This document shows positions 9,383 through 17,849 of a stretch of 64,000 bases of DNA, one piece after another; position 1 is the first letter of the stretch, and the number at the start of each line of letters is the position of its first letter. A model generated the notes under the pieces. That model was not told the DNA's origin. It saw nothing but the letters and a program-made list of their open reading frames with translations, and searched no databases. This DNA is from Jidongwangia harbinensis (lineage in GTDB: Bacteria; Actinomycetota; Actinomycetes; Mycobacteriales; Micromonosporaceae). The translations under genes and the position numbers were made by a program. The stretch spans positions 168,654 to 232,653 of the forward strand of contig NZ_JAIWNC010000018.1 in assembly GCF_020216025.1 (NCBI RefSeq), read 5' to 3'.

Positions 9383-9952
9383 TCAGTTACCGGTACGGTG
9401 CAGCAGCCGGGTGAGCAGCATCGTGGCACCCACCGCACCGGCCAGCCCGACCAGCGTGGCGATCACGAACGCGCTGCCGGACAGCTCGTCGGCCAGCCCC
9501 AGCGCGACCACGGTGAGCACCGCCGAGATCAGCACCACCGCACCGGCCCGGCCCAGCCAGGTGGCGACCACGTCCACGCTGACCACGGCGTCGTACGGGA
9601 GCACCGCCGCCAGCGCGGCCAGGGTGTGTCCGAGGTAGAGCAGGGTGGCCAGGGCGAGCACCCGCCACAGCGCGATCCGGGCGTCCTCCCAGGTGGTGTC
9701 CACCACCCAGCCGGCGACGACGAGCAGGATCGCGGCGGTGACCCCACGGCCACGCGGGGCGATCGCCGGGTACGCCGCCACGGCCAGCAGCGGCACCACG
9801 AGTTCGCTGGTCACCACGGACGCCGGCCACGACACCAGCACGGCGAGCATCAGGCTGACCGCGATGCCGCCGCGGACCAGCAGCGGCACCAGGGTGGCCC
9901 GGCTGAGCACGGTGCGGGCCCGCTCCAGCCGGCGGGTGATCGACGCCAGCAT
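9383..9952 (-). CDS. hypothetical multi-pass membrane protein (last gene of the MoxR/DUF58 operon)
   Basis: A 189-residue protein with a basic N terminus (MLASITRRLERAR) and five or six hydrophobic segments; TWEDARIALWRVLALATLLYL lies between the middle ones. I do not recognise a named family. Its ATG overlaps the DUF58 stop by one base (TGATG), so it is translationally coupled to it. Association with a MoxR/DUF58 cassette suggests a role in assembling or supporting that envelope or chaperone system, but this is inference. Confidence 0.75.
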   Translation of the reverse strand: MLASITRRLERARTVLSRATLVPLLVRGGIAVSLMLAVLVSWPASVVTSELVVPLLAVAAYPAIAPRGRGVTAAILLVVAGWVVDTTWEDARIALWRVLALATLLYLGHTLAALAAVLPYDAVVSVDVVATWLGRAGAVVLISAVLTVVALGLADELSGSAFVIATLVGLAGAVGATMLLTRLLHRTGN

Positions 9953-11316
9953 CAGCGCCCCCTCGGCGCCGACGCGAGCCGCGCCACGTCGCGCAGGACC
10001 AGGTCCAGGCTGCCGGCGCCGGCCCAGGTGACCACGGGTACGCCGTGCTCCCGCAGCCGGCCCAGCACGTTGTCCCGTTCGATCCGCCACAGCCGGGTGG
10101 CCAGCGGCGTCCACGGGCTGCGCTGCGGTGGCGCCGCCCCGGCCGGCAACGTGTCCACCGCGACCGTGTACCGCCCGGACTGGGTGAGGCTGGCCAGCAT
10201 GTCCGCCGAACGCGGGTCGACCAGCGGGGTGAGCACCACGACGAGCGCGTCCGACGACACGTGGTGGGCGCCGAACACGTGCTCGGTGGGCGCCTGGTCG
10301 CTGACGTCGGCGCGGACGTCGAGCAGCCACTCCAGGACGGTCAGGTACTGCCGGCGGCCGGTGGCCGGGCGCAGTCGCCGGGCGGCCGCGCCGTACTCCA
10401 GCAGCGACACCCGGTCGCCGCGCTTGAGGTAGTGCTCGGCGATCGCCGCCGCCGCCCGCACCGTGGTGTCCAGCACCGACGCGGTGCCCTTCACACCGCC
10501 CGAGGTGCCGGCCTCGCCGAGCACGTCGAGCAGCAGCAGCACCTCGGCGTCGCGGTCCGACAGGGTGGCGGCCACGTGCAGGTCGCGGGTGCGCAGCGAC
10601 ACCCGCCAGTCGATGCGGCGCAGGCGGTCACCGGGTGCGAACGGGCGTACCCCGGCCAGCTCACCGCCCTCGCCCGGGCGCCGGGAGCGGTGGTTGCCGA
10701 CCAGGCCGGCCGCGGCCGGCATCGCCTCCACGGCCGCGAACGGCTCGGTCACCGGGTACACCCGGACGCCGCGGGCCGGGGTGACCACCGGGCGGCAGGC
10801 CAGCAGGCCGGCGCAGGCGGCCACCCGGGCGGCCGCCGGTCCGACGTCGTGCCGGCCCCAGCGCAGCGCGTCGCCGGGCAGGTCGATGCCGGTCCAGCCG
10901 TCCACCGGCACGGTCACCGCGAACGGCCGGTCGGCCTTCTCCAGTTCCAGCCACGGCGAGGTCCGGGTGCGGACCACCACCAGGTCGTACCGGATCACGT
11001 CGGGGTTCGCCACGGTCAGGCCGCCGTCGACGCTGCCGCCCTCGACCAGGTGTTCCTCATCGGCGTCGATGGTCACCTGGGGCGCGCTGCGCGGCATCCG
11101 CCGCAGCGCCAGCGCGCCGCCGATCGCGAACGGCGCGGCCAGCAGGACCAGGTCGACCCGGCCCAGCGCCACGCCGGCGACCAGCAGCAGGCCGGTGAGC
11201 AGCACGGTACGCCCGAGCGCGCGGGTCGGCACCCAGGCCGGGCCGGTCCACGCGTCCTCGGCGGAGCCCTCCTCGACCGGCGGGACCGCGGCGCGCAGCA
11301 ACGGCTCACCGCTCAC
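9952..11316 (-). CDS. DUF58 family protein (MoxR-associated, von Willebrand A-like)
   Basis: A 454-residue protein with two N-terminal membrane helices (TVLLTGLLLVAGVALG and a following segment), a beta-rich middle and the DUF58 signature GVRPFAPGDRLRRIDWRVS. A VWA-like C-terminal half follows (EVLLLLDVLGEAG). DUF58 proteins nearly always accompany MoxR AAA+ ATPases and are thought to act as adaptors in maturation of other proteins. It sits 70 bp downstream of moxR and overlaps the next gene by one base. The 70-bp gap shows no obvious promoter. Confidence 0.88.
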   Translation of the reverse strand: MSGEPLLRAAVPPVEEGSAEDAWTGPAWVPTRALGRTVLLTGLLLVAGVALGRVDLVLLAAPFAIGGALALRRMPRSAPQVTIDADEEHLVEGGSVDGGLTVANPDVIRYDLVVVRTRTSPWLELEKADRPFAVTVPVDGWTGIDLPGDALRWGRHDVGPAAARVAACAGLLACRPVVTPARGVRVYPVTEPFAAVEAMPAAAGLVGNHRSRRPGEGGELAGVRPFAPGDRLRRIDWRVSLRTRDLHVAATLSDRDAEVLLLLDVLGEAGTSGGVKGTASVLDTTVRAAAAIAEHYLKRGDRVSLLEYGAAARRLRPATGRRQYLTVLEWLLDVRADVSDQAPTEHVFGAHHVSSDALVVVLTPLVDPRSADMLASLTQSGRYTVAVDTLPAGAAPPQRSPWTPLATRLWRIERDNVLGRLREHGVPVVTWAGAGSLDLVLRDVARLASAPRGR

Positions 11317-11386
11317 GGCCTACCCCCGCTCCGCGGATCGGCGATCGTCCGCCGTCGTGGTCCGGACCGTAGCCTCGCCGCTCCGC

Positions 11387-12397
11387 TCACTGCTCGGCGT
11401 ACCCACCGGCGTAGGTCGGAAGGGCACCGCTGGCCGGTGCGGGGGTGCCGGCCAGCACCTCCTGGACCACGAACGAGGGGTCGACCCGGCGCAGCCACAT
11501 CTCCGGCCGCAGCGTGATCCGGTGGGCCAGCGCGGGCACCGCGACGTCCTTGACGTCCTCCGGCACCACGAAGTCCCGCCCGGCCATGGCGGCCCGGGCC
11601 CGGGCCAGCAGCAGCAGCGCCAGCGAGCCCCGGGGCGACGAGCCGACCAGCGCGGACGCGTGCTCGCGGGTGGCCGAGGTGAGCGCCACGATGTACCGGC
11701 CGATCGAGTCCTCCACCGCGACGGACTCCAGCCCGGCCTGCATGGACTGCAGCGCGCGGGCGTCCACCACGGGCGCCAGCTGGGCCTCCTCGTGGCGGCG
11801 GGCCATCCGCCGGCGCAGGACCTCCCACTCCTCCTCGGCGGTCGGGTACCCGAAGGACACCCGCAGCATGAAGCGGTCGAGCTGGGCCTCCGGCAGCGGG
11901 TACGTGCCCTCGTACTCGATCGGGTTGGCCGTGGCCAGCACGTGGAACGGCGGGTCCAGGCGGTACGTGACACCCTCCACCGAGACCTGCTTCTCCTGCA
12001 TCGCCTCGAGCAGCGCGGCCTGGGTCTTCGGCGGCGTCCGGTTGATCTCGTCGGCCAGCAGCATGTTGGTGAACACCGGCCCGGCCCGGAACGCGAAGTC
12101 GCCCTTGCGCTGGTCGTAGAGGAACGAGCCGGTGACGTCCGCGGGCAGCAGGTCGGGGGTGAACTGCAGCCGCCGGAAGTCGAGCCCGAGCGCCTGGGCG
12201 AAACAGCGGGCGGTGAGCGTCTTGCCGAGACCCGGCAGGTCCTCCAGCAGCACGTGACCGCCGGCCAGGATGCCGGCGAGCACGAGTTCGAGGGCGTCCC
12301 GCTTGCCCACGACCACGCTGCCGACCGAGTCCAGGATCGCGCCGGCCAGCCGCCCCACCTCGTACGGCGGGATGGGCTCCACGCCTGCGTCCGTCAC
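11387..12397 (-). CDS. MoxR family AAA+ ATPase
   Basis: A cytoplasmic AAA+ chaperone-like ATPase of 336 residues. Walker A is PGLGKTL (about 55-61), Walker B is the MoxR-typical LLADEINR (DEINR 116-120), followed by PPKTQAALLEAMQEKQV; the sensor region VLATANPIEYEGTYPLPEAQLDRF is intact. The C-terminal lid (AAA_lid) runs to the end. MoxR proteins cooperate with DUF58/VWA partners to mature other proteins or complexes. It lies 13 bp after the preceding membrane-protein gene within the five-gene minus-strand operon. Confidence 0.92.
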   Translation of the reverse strand: MTDAGVEPIPPYEVGRLAGAILDSVGSVVVGKRDALELVLAGILAGGHVLLEDLPGLGKTLTARCFAQALGLDFRRLQFTPDLLPADVTGSFLYDQRKGDFAFRAGPVFTNMLLADEINRTPPKTQAALLEAMQEKQVSVEGVTYRLDPPFHVLATANPIEYEGTYPLPEAQLDRFMLRVSFGYPTAEEEWEVLRRRMARRHEEAQLAPVVDARALQSMQAGLESVAVEDSIGRYIVALTSATREHASALVGSSPRGSLALLLLARARAAMAGRDFVVPEDVKDVAVPALAHRITLRPEMWLRRVDPSFVVQEVLAGTPAPASGALPTYAGGYAEQ

Positions 12398-12410
12398 AGA
12401 TCAGCCTCTT

Positions 12411-13016
12411 TCACAGTCGTTCCAGTGTTTCCACGTACGCCGCCAGCTCCTTCGCCTTGGGCGCACGGCGTTCCGGATCGGCGAGCAGCAGCCACATCGG
12501 CTCGCCGATCAGTTCCCGGGCGCGGCGCGGGTCGGAGGACCGCGTGATGCCGTGCCGCAACCGCAGCCGCTCGTCGGTGAGTTCCGCGAGTACCGGCAGA
12601 ACGTTACGCGAGAACCGGTCACCATCGGACTGCGACCACTGCAGGCGCTGCTCCCAGCGGCGTACCGCGGTGCGCAGCGAGTCGGCGCCGTCCCACCGGT
12701 AGGCGCCGCTCTCCTCGCCGCGCGCGCTCCGCGACCGCGGCACGGGCGGCGGCGCCACCTCGGACACCGCCAGCATCAGCAGCCGCAGCGCGATGAAGGC
12801 GGCCACGATGATCAGCAGGGAGATCCGGACGCCGGCGATCCGCAGTCCGGCCACCGCGACCACGGTGGCCACCGCGACCAGCAGCACGTTGCGGATCAGC
12901 CAGCCGAACCGCGACCGCGGCTTCTCCTCGACCGGCTGCGGCTCCTCGACGGCCCGTTCCGCGCCGAGCGCGAACAGCTCGTCGAGTCCGCCGTCGTCGC
13001 GTTCGGCCGGGCTCAT
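12411..13016 (-). CDS. hypothetical membrane protein of the MoxR operon
   Basis: 201 residues. The N terminus is acidic (MSPAERDDGGLDELFALG), then two hydrophobic segments (about 45-85: NVLLVAVATVVAVAGLRI and SLLIIVAAFIALRLLMLAV), then a soluble helical domain containing AVRRWEQRLQWSQSDGDRFS and PRRARELIGEPMWLLLADPE. This organisation recurs in actinobacterial MoxR/DUF58/DUF4129 clusters, but I know of no assigned function. The ATG overlaps the stop of the DUF4129 gene by 4 nt (ATGA), indicating translational coupling. Confidence 0.75.
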   Translation of the reverse strand: MSPAERDDGGLDELFALGAERAVEEPQPVEEKPRSRFGWLIRNVLLVAVATVVAVAGLRIAGVRISLLIIVAAFIALRLLMLAVSEVAPPPVPRSRSARGEESGAYRWDGADSLRTAVRRWEQRLQWSQSDGDRFSRNVLPVLAELTDERLRLRHGITRSSDPRRARELIGEPMWLLLADPERRAPKAKELAAYVETLERL

Positions 13017-13714
13017 CGCGCCACCCCCGCCCCCAGGTCGGCGCGGAGCCGCTGCAGCGCGGACCGGGCCTGCGCGCGCATCTGGTCGTCGACGGTGTGG
13101 GTGGCGTACCGGGCCTGCCGGTACACCTCCAGCAGCGCGGCCAGCACCTGCCCGTTCACCTGCTGCTCGCGCAGCAGGCGGCCGACCAGGTCGGTGGGGC
13201 TGTCGCCGGGGTGCCGGGCGGTGCCGGCCGCGGCCGCGGCCTGTTCCAGCCGCACCCAGCAGGCGATCACGGCGCGGCGCGGGTCGCGGTCGGTGTCGGA
13301 GAGTTCCTCCAGGCCGGCGTCGAGCGCGGCGACCAGATCCTCGGCGGTACGCGCCTCGGCCCGCTCCGGCAGGCGCGGGACGCGACCGCGCCGGCGCCGG
13401 CGTGTCTGGTCCCGCAGGATGGCCCAGACCACCAGCCCGATCACCACCGCCCCGGCGATGCCGAGCACGGCCAGCGCCGCGGTGCCGACCCACTCCGGCA
13501 GCCCGCCGGTGGCCTCGGCGGCCGGGCCCGGTGTGCCCGGGACGGTCTCGACCGGGGTCGGCGGCAGCAGCGGTGGCGCCTCGTCGGCGGGCGCGGCGTC
13601 CGGGGCGATGCGTTCCAGCTGCGGCTCGCTGCGGGTGGCGGCCAGCGAGGTGAGGAAGAGCAGCCCGAGAACGGCGGCCAGGGGCCACCATCGGCGCAGT
13701 GCGGCGAGATCCAT
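13013..13714 (-). CDS. DUF4129 domain membrane protein
   Basis: 233 residues, first gene of the MoxR operon. An N-terminal signal anchor (WWPLAAVLGLLFLTSLA) is followed by a Pro-rich extracellular stretch, a second membrane helix (about 80-104) and a basic stop-transfer segment (RDQTRRRRRGR). The C-terminal cytosolic DUF4129 domain has the typical ACWVRLEQAAAAAG and DSPTDLVGRLLR motifs. In other proteins DUF4129 sits at the C terminus of transglutaminase-like proteins; here it is the short actinobacterial form. Its function is unknown beyond the genomic link to MoxR and DUF58. Confidence 0.82.
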   Translation of the reverse strand: MDLAALRRWWPLAAVLGLLFLTSLAATRSEPQLERIAPDAAPADEAPPLLPPTPVETVPGTPGPAAEATGGLPEWVGTAALAVLGIAGAVVIGLVVWAILRDQTRRRRRGRVPRLPERAEARTAEDLVAALDAGLEELSDTDRDPRRAVIACWVRLEQAAAAAGTARHPGDSPTDLVGRLLREQQVNGQVLAALLEVYRQARYATHTVDDQMRAQARSALQRLRADLGAGVAR

Positions 13715-13761
13715 CGGGACGCGTCAAACCCCTGCTTCGTGGAAGGTCGGCAGAGCACGAA

Positions 13762-14499
13762 TCATGCCAGGCCCGCCAGCCGTTTGGCACGGCCCAGCAC
13801 ATCGTCCAGCATCGCCGGGGTCAGCCGGCCGGTGAACGTGTTCTGCTGGCTGACGTGGTAACTGCCGAGCAACACCGGTGTTCCGGGCACGCTGACCTGG
13901 GCGGCGTGGCCGAATTTGGGGCGCGGCACGGGCGGCCGGACGCCGTAGACGGCGGTGGCCGCGGGCCACCACGCCGCCCACGCGAACCCGCCGAGCGCGA
14001 TCACCACGCGCAGTGTCGGCCGGATCAGGGTCAGCTCACGGTGCAGCCACGGCGCGCAGGTGTCCCGTTCGACCGGGAGCGGCTTGTTGTCCGGCGGCGC
14101 GCAGCGGACCGCGGCGAAGATCCGGGTGTGGTGCAACGCCAGCCCGTCGTCCGCGGAGACGCTGATCGGCTGGTTCGCCAGGCCGGCCCGGTGCAGCGCG
14201 GCGACCAGCACGTCGCCGGAGCGGTCGCCGGTGAAGATCCGGCCGGTGCGGTTGCCGCCGTGCGCGGCCGGCGCCAGGCCGAGGATGCCGATCGCGGCGT
14301 CGCCCGGACCGAGCCCGGCCACCGGGCGGCCCCAGTACTCCTCGGTGCGGAACGAGGCACGCCGCTCGACCGCCACCTTCTCCCGCCAGGCGACCAGGCG
14401 CGGGCAGGCGAAACAGTCCGCCGCGGCGGCATCGAGGGCGGGCAGGTCGGGCGCCGCGGCCGCGTGGGCGGCCACATCGTCAGGGGTACGGCTGAGCAC
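13762..14499 (-). CDS. uracil-DNA glycosylase, family 5 (UdgB)
   Basis: A 4Fe-4S uracil/deaminated-base DNA glycosylase for base-excision repair. The N terminus has the C29-x2-C32 pair of the iron-sulfur cluster, with further Cys in VRCAPP and DTCAPW. Motif 1 is GLAPAAHGGNRTGR (74-87), the UdgB form rather than the family 4 GEAPG type, followed by FTGDRSGD. Motif 2 is SYHVSQQNTFTG near the end. Length 245 fits. It starts with GTG. It is separate from the MoxR operon (47 bp gap) and probably monocistronic. Confidence 0.88.
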   Translation of the reverse strand: MLSRTPDDVAAHAAAAPDLPALDAAAADCFACPRLVAWREKVAVERRASFRTEEYWGRPVAGLGPGDAAIGILGLAPAAHGGNRTGRIFTGDRSGDVLVAALHRAGLANQPISVSADDGLALHHTRIFAAVRCAPPDNKPLPVERDTCAPWLHRELTLIRPTLRVVIALGGFAWAAWWPAATAVYGVRPPVPRPKFGHAAQVSVPGTPVLLGSYHVSQQNTFTGRLTPAMLDDVLGRAKRLAGLA

Positions 14500-14523
14500 G
14501 GGTCCAGCACAGCACGCGCGGGT

Positions 14524-14997
14524 TCAGCCCGCCGGCCGGGGGGCGGTCGGCCGGAGACACAGCAGGTACCCGCCGGCGGCGTCGCTGGAGTAGACGAAGA
14601 ACTGCTCGGCCGGCTGGAAGTACCCCTCGCAGGCGGCGCTGTCCGAGCCGTCCGCGCCGTTCACCCGCCCCACCACGGTGAACCGGGCCTCGTCCGAGGC
14701 GCAGTCGACCACCTCCGCGTCGGTGCGGCCGAGCGCCTCGCCGGTGGCCACGCAGTCGCCGACCACGGCGTTGCGGGACTTGTCGCCGAACAGCACGCTC
14801 TTGACCGCGAACACGCCGAGCCCGACGAGCACCGCCAGGCCGACGTGCAGGATCAGCCGGCCGACCGGATGCGACCGGCCCTCCGGCGCCGGCTCGGCGG
14901 CCGGCTCAGGCGCCGGTCCAGGGGCCGGTCCAGGGGCCGGAATGACCGCCGTCTCCGACCGGTCCTGATCGGGATCCGACCAACCGGGATAACTCAC
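14524..14997 (-). CDS. LppU/SCO3897-like secreted or membrane-anchored protein
   Basis: 157 residues. A short cytosolic Pro/Ala-rich N terminus precedes one membrane helix (LILHVGLAVLVGLGVFAV). The extracytoplasmic domain contains VGDCVATG, VVDCASDEARFTVVGRV, CEGYF and GYLLCLRP, the spaced Cys pattern of actinobacterial LppU-type proteins. There is no lipobox, so this member would be a signal-anchored protein. The GTG start has GAGAGG 6 nt upstream, better than the Met 15 codons earlier. The function of the family is unknown. Confidence 0.72.
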   Translation of the reverse strand: MSYPGWSDPDQDRSETAVIPAPGPAPGPAPEPAAEPAPEGRSHPVGRLILHVGLAVLVGLGVFAVKSVLFGDKSRNAVVGDCVATGEALGRTDAEVVDCASDEARFTVVGRVNGADGSDSAACEGYFQPAEQFFVYSSDAAGGYLLCLRPTAPRPAG

Positions 14998-15096
14998 GTG
15001 GTTCCTCTCCGCGGCCCGGTCGAGGGACCGACCGGGGCACACGGAGGCACGCTAGCGAGGCGACGCACGTCCCCGCGACTCCGGTCACCCAGGCGT

Positions 15097-16062
15097 TTAC
15101 CGGCTGGGGCTCGGCGCGGCCGACGGAGTTGCCGCGGATGCCGCGCCCTCGCTCGGGGTGGGCCGGGCCGACGGGACGGACGCCGAACCCGCCTCGCCCG
15201 GGAGCCGGAACGGCGCGTTCTCCGGGCAGTACGGGTACTTCGAGTCGTCCGCCGCGACCTCACCTCCGGCGTGGTCGTCGCCGAAGCAGTAGGGCCGGCC
15301 CAGTCGGATCGGCATGCCGTTCTGGTCGAACAGCCGGGCGCCCTCGACAAGCCGCCCCTGCCCGTCGTAGATGTAGACATCTTCCACGTGGTTGTACGGG
15401 TCGGAATACCCCACGTCGGTGAAATCGGCGCCTCGGGCGTTGCTGTCCGCGCTCAGGAAGCCGCTGAGCGCCACCAGCACCAGGACCGCGGAGCCGGCGT
15501 ACAGCGCGTACCGGGGCAGGCGCTCCAGCGGCGCGCCCCGCCGGCCGAACCAGATCGAGCCGAGCACCCCGGCGGCGAGCAGCAGCAGTGCCACCACGTC
15601 GCTGCCGCCGATCCGGGGCAGCAGTCCCATCGGCTGGCTGGAGTCGTCCAGGATCCAGGCCAGCACCATGGCCGCGAGGTAGCCGCGCAGCACCCACCAG
15701 GCGGGCCGCAGCAGCTGCAGGAACTCGCTGACCCGCGGGTAGCCGAGCAGCGGCCCGACCCGCGCGTCGGCGGCCCGCAACCGGAGCATCGCCCGCTCGC
15801 GCACCCGGGCCAGCGGGTCGGTGGTCGGCGGCGGGTCCGGGAAGCCACCCACGAAGCCGGCACTGATCCGCAGTTCGGTGGCGTACGCCTCGGGCGTGCC
15901 GAGCCGCTCGGTCAGCGAGCCCACCCCGTCGGCCAGCACCTCGGCCAGGTGTTCCGGGAGGTCCTCGGTGAGTTCGTCGCGGGTGGCCTCCGGCAGGCCG
16001 ACGAGTGCGGCCCGGACCGCCTCGACGTACGCGGTGATCTCGTCGATGTCGGTGCCGTTCAC
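15097..16062 (-). CDS. HAAS-domain membrane protein paired with PadR
   Basis: A 321-residue membrane protein. The first 60 residues (EITAYVEAVRAALVGLPEAT, then ELTEDLPEHLAEVLAD) form the helical HAAS/DUF1700-type domain that links membrane proteins to PadR regulators. Four hydrophobic segments follow between about 120 and 205, then an extracytoplasmic domain with VGYSDPYNHVEDVYIYDGQG and a Ser/Pro/Ala tail. Its GTG overlaps the padR stop by 4 nt (GTGA), so it is cotranscribed and coupled. A signalling role at the envelope is inferred; the output domain is unassigned. Confidence 0.8.
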   Translation of the reverse strand: MNGTDIDEITAYVEAVRAALVGLPEATRDELTEDLPEHLAEVLADGVGSLTERLGTPEAYATELRISAGFVGGFPDPPPTTDPLARVRERAMLRLRAADARVGPLLGYPRVSEFLQLLRPAWWVLRGYLAAMVLAWILDDSSQPMGLLPRIGGSDVVALLLLAAGVLGSIWFGRRGAPLERLPRYALYAGSAVLVLVALSGFLSADSNARGADFTDVGYSDPYNHVEDVYIYDGQGRLVEGARLFDQNGMPIRLGRPYCFGDDHAGGEVAADDSKYPYCPENAPFRLPGEAGSASVPSARPTPSEGAASAATPSAAPSPSR

Positions 16063-16388
16063 GCCGTCCCCCGCTCACGAAGCAGATCGTTCATCGTGGA
16101 TGCGAATCCGTCCCAGATCTTGCCGGACTGCTGCAACTCGGCCCGGCCGGCCGCGTTGAGCGCGTAGTACTTGCGGTGCGGGCCCTCGTCGCTGGGCACC
16201 ACGTAGCTGTTCAGCAGGCCGGCGTTGAATAGCCGGCGCAGCGTCCCGTAGACCGAGGCGTCGCCCACGTCCTCGAGCCCGGCGGTGCGCAGCCGGCGCA
16301 GGATGTCGTAGCCGTATCCGTCCTCGTCGCGCAGGGCCGCGAGCACCGCGAGATCCAGCACTCCCTTGAGGAGCTGGGTGGTATCCAC
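16059..16388 (-). CDS. PadR family transcriptional regulator
   Basis: A winged-helix repressor of about 109 residues. DTTQLLKGVLDLAVLAALRD begins the family signature, DGYGYDILRRLR and DASVYGTLRRLFNAGLL form the helix-turn-helix, and EGPHRKYYALNAAGRAEL is the wing. I chose the GTG seven codons inside the longest frame because a near-perfect 16-bp palindrome sits just upstream of it, which fits autoregulation. It is coupled to the HAAS membrane protein, the usual PadR partner. Confidence 0.88.
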   Translation of the reverse strand: MDTTQLLKGVLDLAVLAALRDEDGYGYDILRRLRTAGLEDVGDASVYGTLRRLFNAGLLNSYVVPSDEGPHRKYYALNAAGRAELQQSGKIWDGFASTMNDLLRERGTA

Positions 16389-16392
16389 GCGA

Positions 16393-16408
16393 TGCACACT
16401 AGTGCGCA
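16393..16408. promoter_or_regulatory. probable PadR operator (16-bp palindrome)
   Basis: TGCACACTAGTGCGCA reads almost identically on both strands (TGCRCACTAGTGYGCA, one mismatched pair). It ends 5 bp from the chosen padR GTG, where a bound repressor would block transcription. Autoregulation through a palindrome at the promoter is the norm for PadR proteins; binding here is inferred. Confidence 0.55.
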
Positions 16409-16430
16409 CTGCGAAGTACCGTCAAGAACG

Positions 16431-17339
16431 CTATTCCGCGAGTCCGAACGCGATGCCGTCCAGGATGTCGTGCTCGCTGGCCACCACGGTGTCCTGGCCG
16501 GCCCGCTCCATGACCGTCCGCAGGATGAGCGCCCCGGCGCCGATCACATCCGCCCGCCCGGGGTGCATCACCGGCAGCTCCCGCCGCTCGGCCACCGGCG
16601 CGGCGAGCAGGTCGGCGGTCACCTTCGCCACCGCGTCGTAGCCCACCCGGGCGTGGTGGATGCGCCGGGCGTCGTACCCCGGCAGGTCCAGAGCCAGTGC
16701 CGCCACCGTGGTGACCGAACCGGCCAGCCCGACCAGCGTCGCGGCCGCCCGGCCGGGCACCGCGGCCAGCGCGGCGTCCACCGCCGCGGTGATGTCCCGT
16801 TCCGCGGCCGCGATCTCGGCCGCGGTGGGCGGGTCGGACCGCAGGTGCCGCTCGGTCATCCGGACGCAGCCGATGTCCATCGAGATCGCCGCGGTCACCT
16901 CGGACCCGCCGGTGACGAACTCGGTGGACCCGCCGCCGATGTCCACCACCAGGTACGGCGGTTCGCCGTCCAGGCCGCGCACCGCACCGGTGAACGACAG
17001 CCGCGCCTCGGCGTCACCGCTGATCACCTCCGGGTCCACGCCCAGCACCGCGCGCACCATGCCGGAGAACTCGGCGGCGTTGGAGGCGTCCCGGGACGCC
17101 GACGTGGCACACATCCGGACCCGCTCGATGCCCAGCTCGGCGATCTCGGCGGCGTACCCGAGCAGCGCCGTCCGGGTCCGCTCGATCGCCTCCGGGGCGA
17201 GCCGGCCGGTCCGGTCGACGCCCGCGCCGAGCCGGACGATCTCCATCCGCCGGGCCACGTCGGTGAGCCGGTTCCCGGACACGTCCGCGATCAGCAACCG
17301 GATCGAGTTGGTGCCGCAGTCGATGGCCGCGACTCTCAT
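16431..17339 (-). CDS. ppx: Ppx/GppA family exopolyphosphatase/pppGpp phosphohydrolase
   Basis: 302 residues with the ASKHA (actin-like) fold of Ppx/GppA. The phosphate-1 loop is AAIDCGTNSIRLLI, ATSASRDASNAAEF follows in the middle, and the phosphate-2 loop is LVVDIGGGSTEF, with GLAGSVTTVAALAL near the C-terminal part. It is the short actinobacterial form without the C-terminal HD domain. It should hydrolyse polyphosphate and/or pppGpp. The ATG overlaps the upstream acetyltransferase stop by 4 nt. eno–ftsB–DUF501–ppx is a widely conserved actinobacterial order. Confidence 0.9.
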   Translation of the reverse strand: MRVAAIDCGTNSIRLLIADVSGNRLTDVARRMEIVRLGAGVDRTGRLAPEAIERTRTALLGYAAEIAELGIERVRMCATSASRDASNAAEFSGMVRAVLGVDPEVISGDAEARLSFTGAVRGLDGEPPYLVVDIGGGSTEFVTGGSEVTAAISMDIGCVRMTERHLRSDPPTAAEIAAAERDITAAVDAALAAVPGRAAATLVGLAGSVTTVAALALDLPGYDARRIHHARVGYDAVAKVTADLLAAPVAERRELPVMHPGRADVIGAGALILRTVMERAGQDTVVASEHDILDGIAFGLAE

Positions 17340-17839
17340 AGGTGCAGCAGCATTCTCGTGTTCCCCAAGGTGTTCGGCTTGACCCGTTCCAGGTCCAGGA
17401 ACTCCGCGACACCCTCGTCGTAGGAGCGCAGCAGTTGTTCGTACACCGCGTGCGGCACCGGCGCACCGTCGATCTCGACGAAGCCGAACGAGCCGAAGAA
17501 CCGGGTCTCGAAGGTGAGGCAGAAGACCCGGGCCACGCCCAGCTCCCGGGCCACCCCGAGCAGTTCGGTGACGATCCGGTGGCCGATCTTCTGACCGCGG
17601 CAGGCCGGGTCCACCGCCACGGTACGGATCTCCGCCAGGTCCTCCCACATCACGTGCAGCGCCCCGCACCCGACCACGGCGCCGTCGTCGGTGCGCACCG
17701 CCACCCAGAAGTCCTGGACCTGTTCGTACAACGTCACGGTGGCCTTGGTGAGCAGCCGCCGGTCACCGCTGTACGTATCGATCAGCCGCCGGATCACTTT
17801 CACGTCGGACGTTCTCGCCCGTCGGATGTGCACGTCCAT
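17336..17839 (-). CDS. amino-acid N-acetyltransferase (ArgA-like GNAT)
   Basis: A 167-residue GNAT enzyme closely resembling the stand-alone actinobacterial N-acetylglutamate synthase of mycobacteria: HIRRARTSDVKVIRRLIDTY, VGCGALHVMWEDLAEIRTVA, DPACRGQKIGHRIV (acetyl-CoA binding Q/R-x-x-G-x-G/A), LTFETRFFGSFGFVEIDG and EGVAEFLDLERVKPNTLGN. The likely reaction is acetyl-CoA plus glutamate to N-acetylglutamate, the first step of arginine biosynthesis. The ATG at MDVHIRRA is preferred because family members start there. It lies 10 bp after the DUF501 gene and overlaps ppx by 4 nt. Confidence 0.82.
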   Translation of the reverse strand: MDVHIRRARTSDVKVIRRLIDTYSGDRRLLTKATVTLYEQVQDFWVAVRTDDGAVVGCGALHVMWEDLAEIRTVAVDPACRGQKIGHRIVTELLGVARELGVARVFCLTFETRFFGSFGFVEIDGAPVPHAVYEQLLRSYDEGVAEFLDLERVKPNTLGNTRMLLHL

Positions 17840-17849
17840 GGCGGCGACC

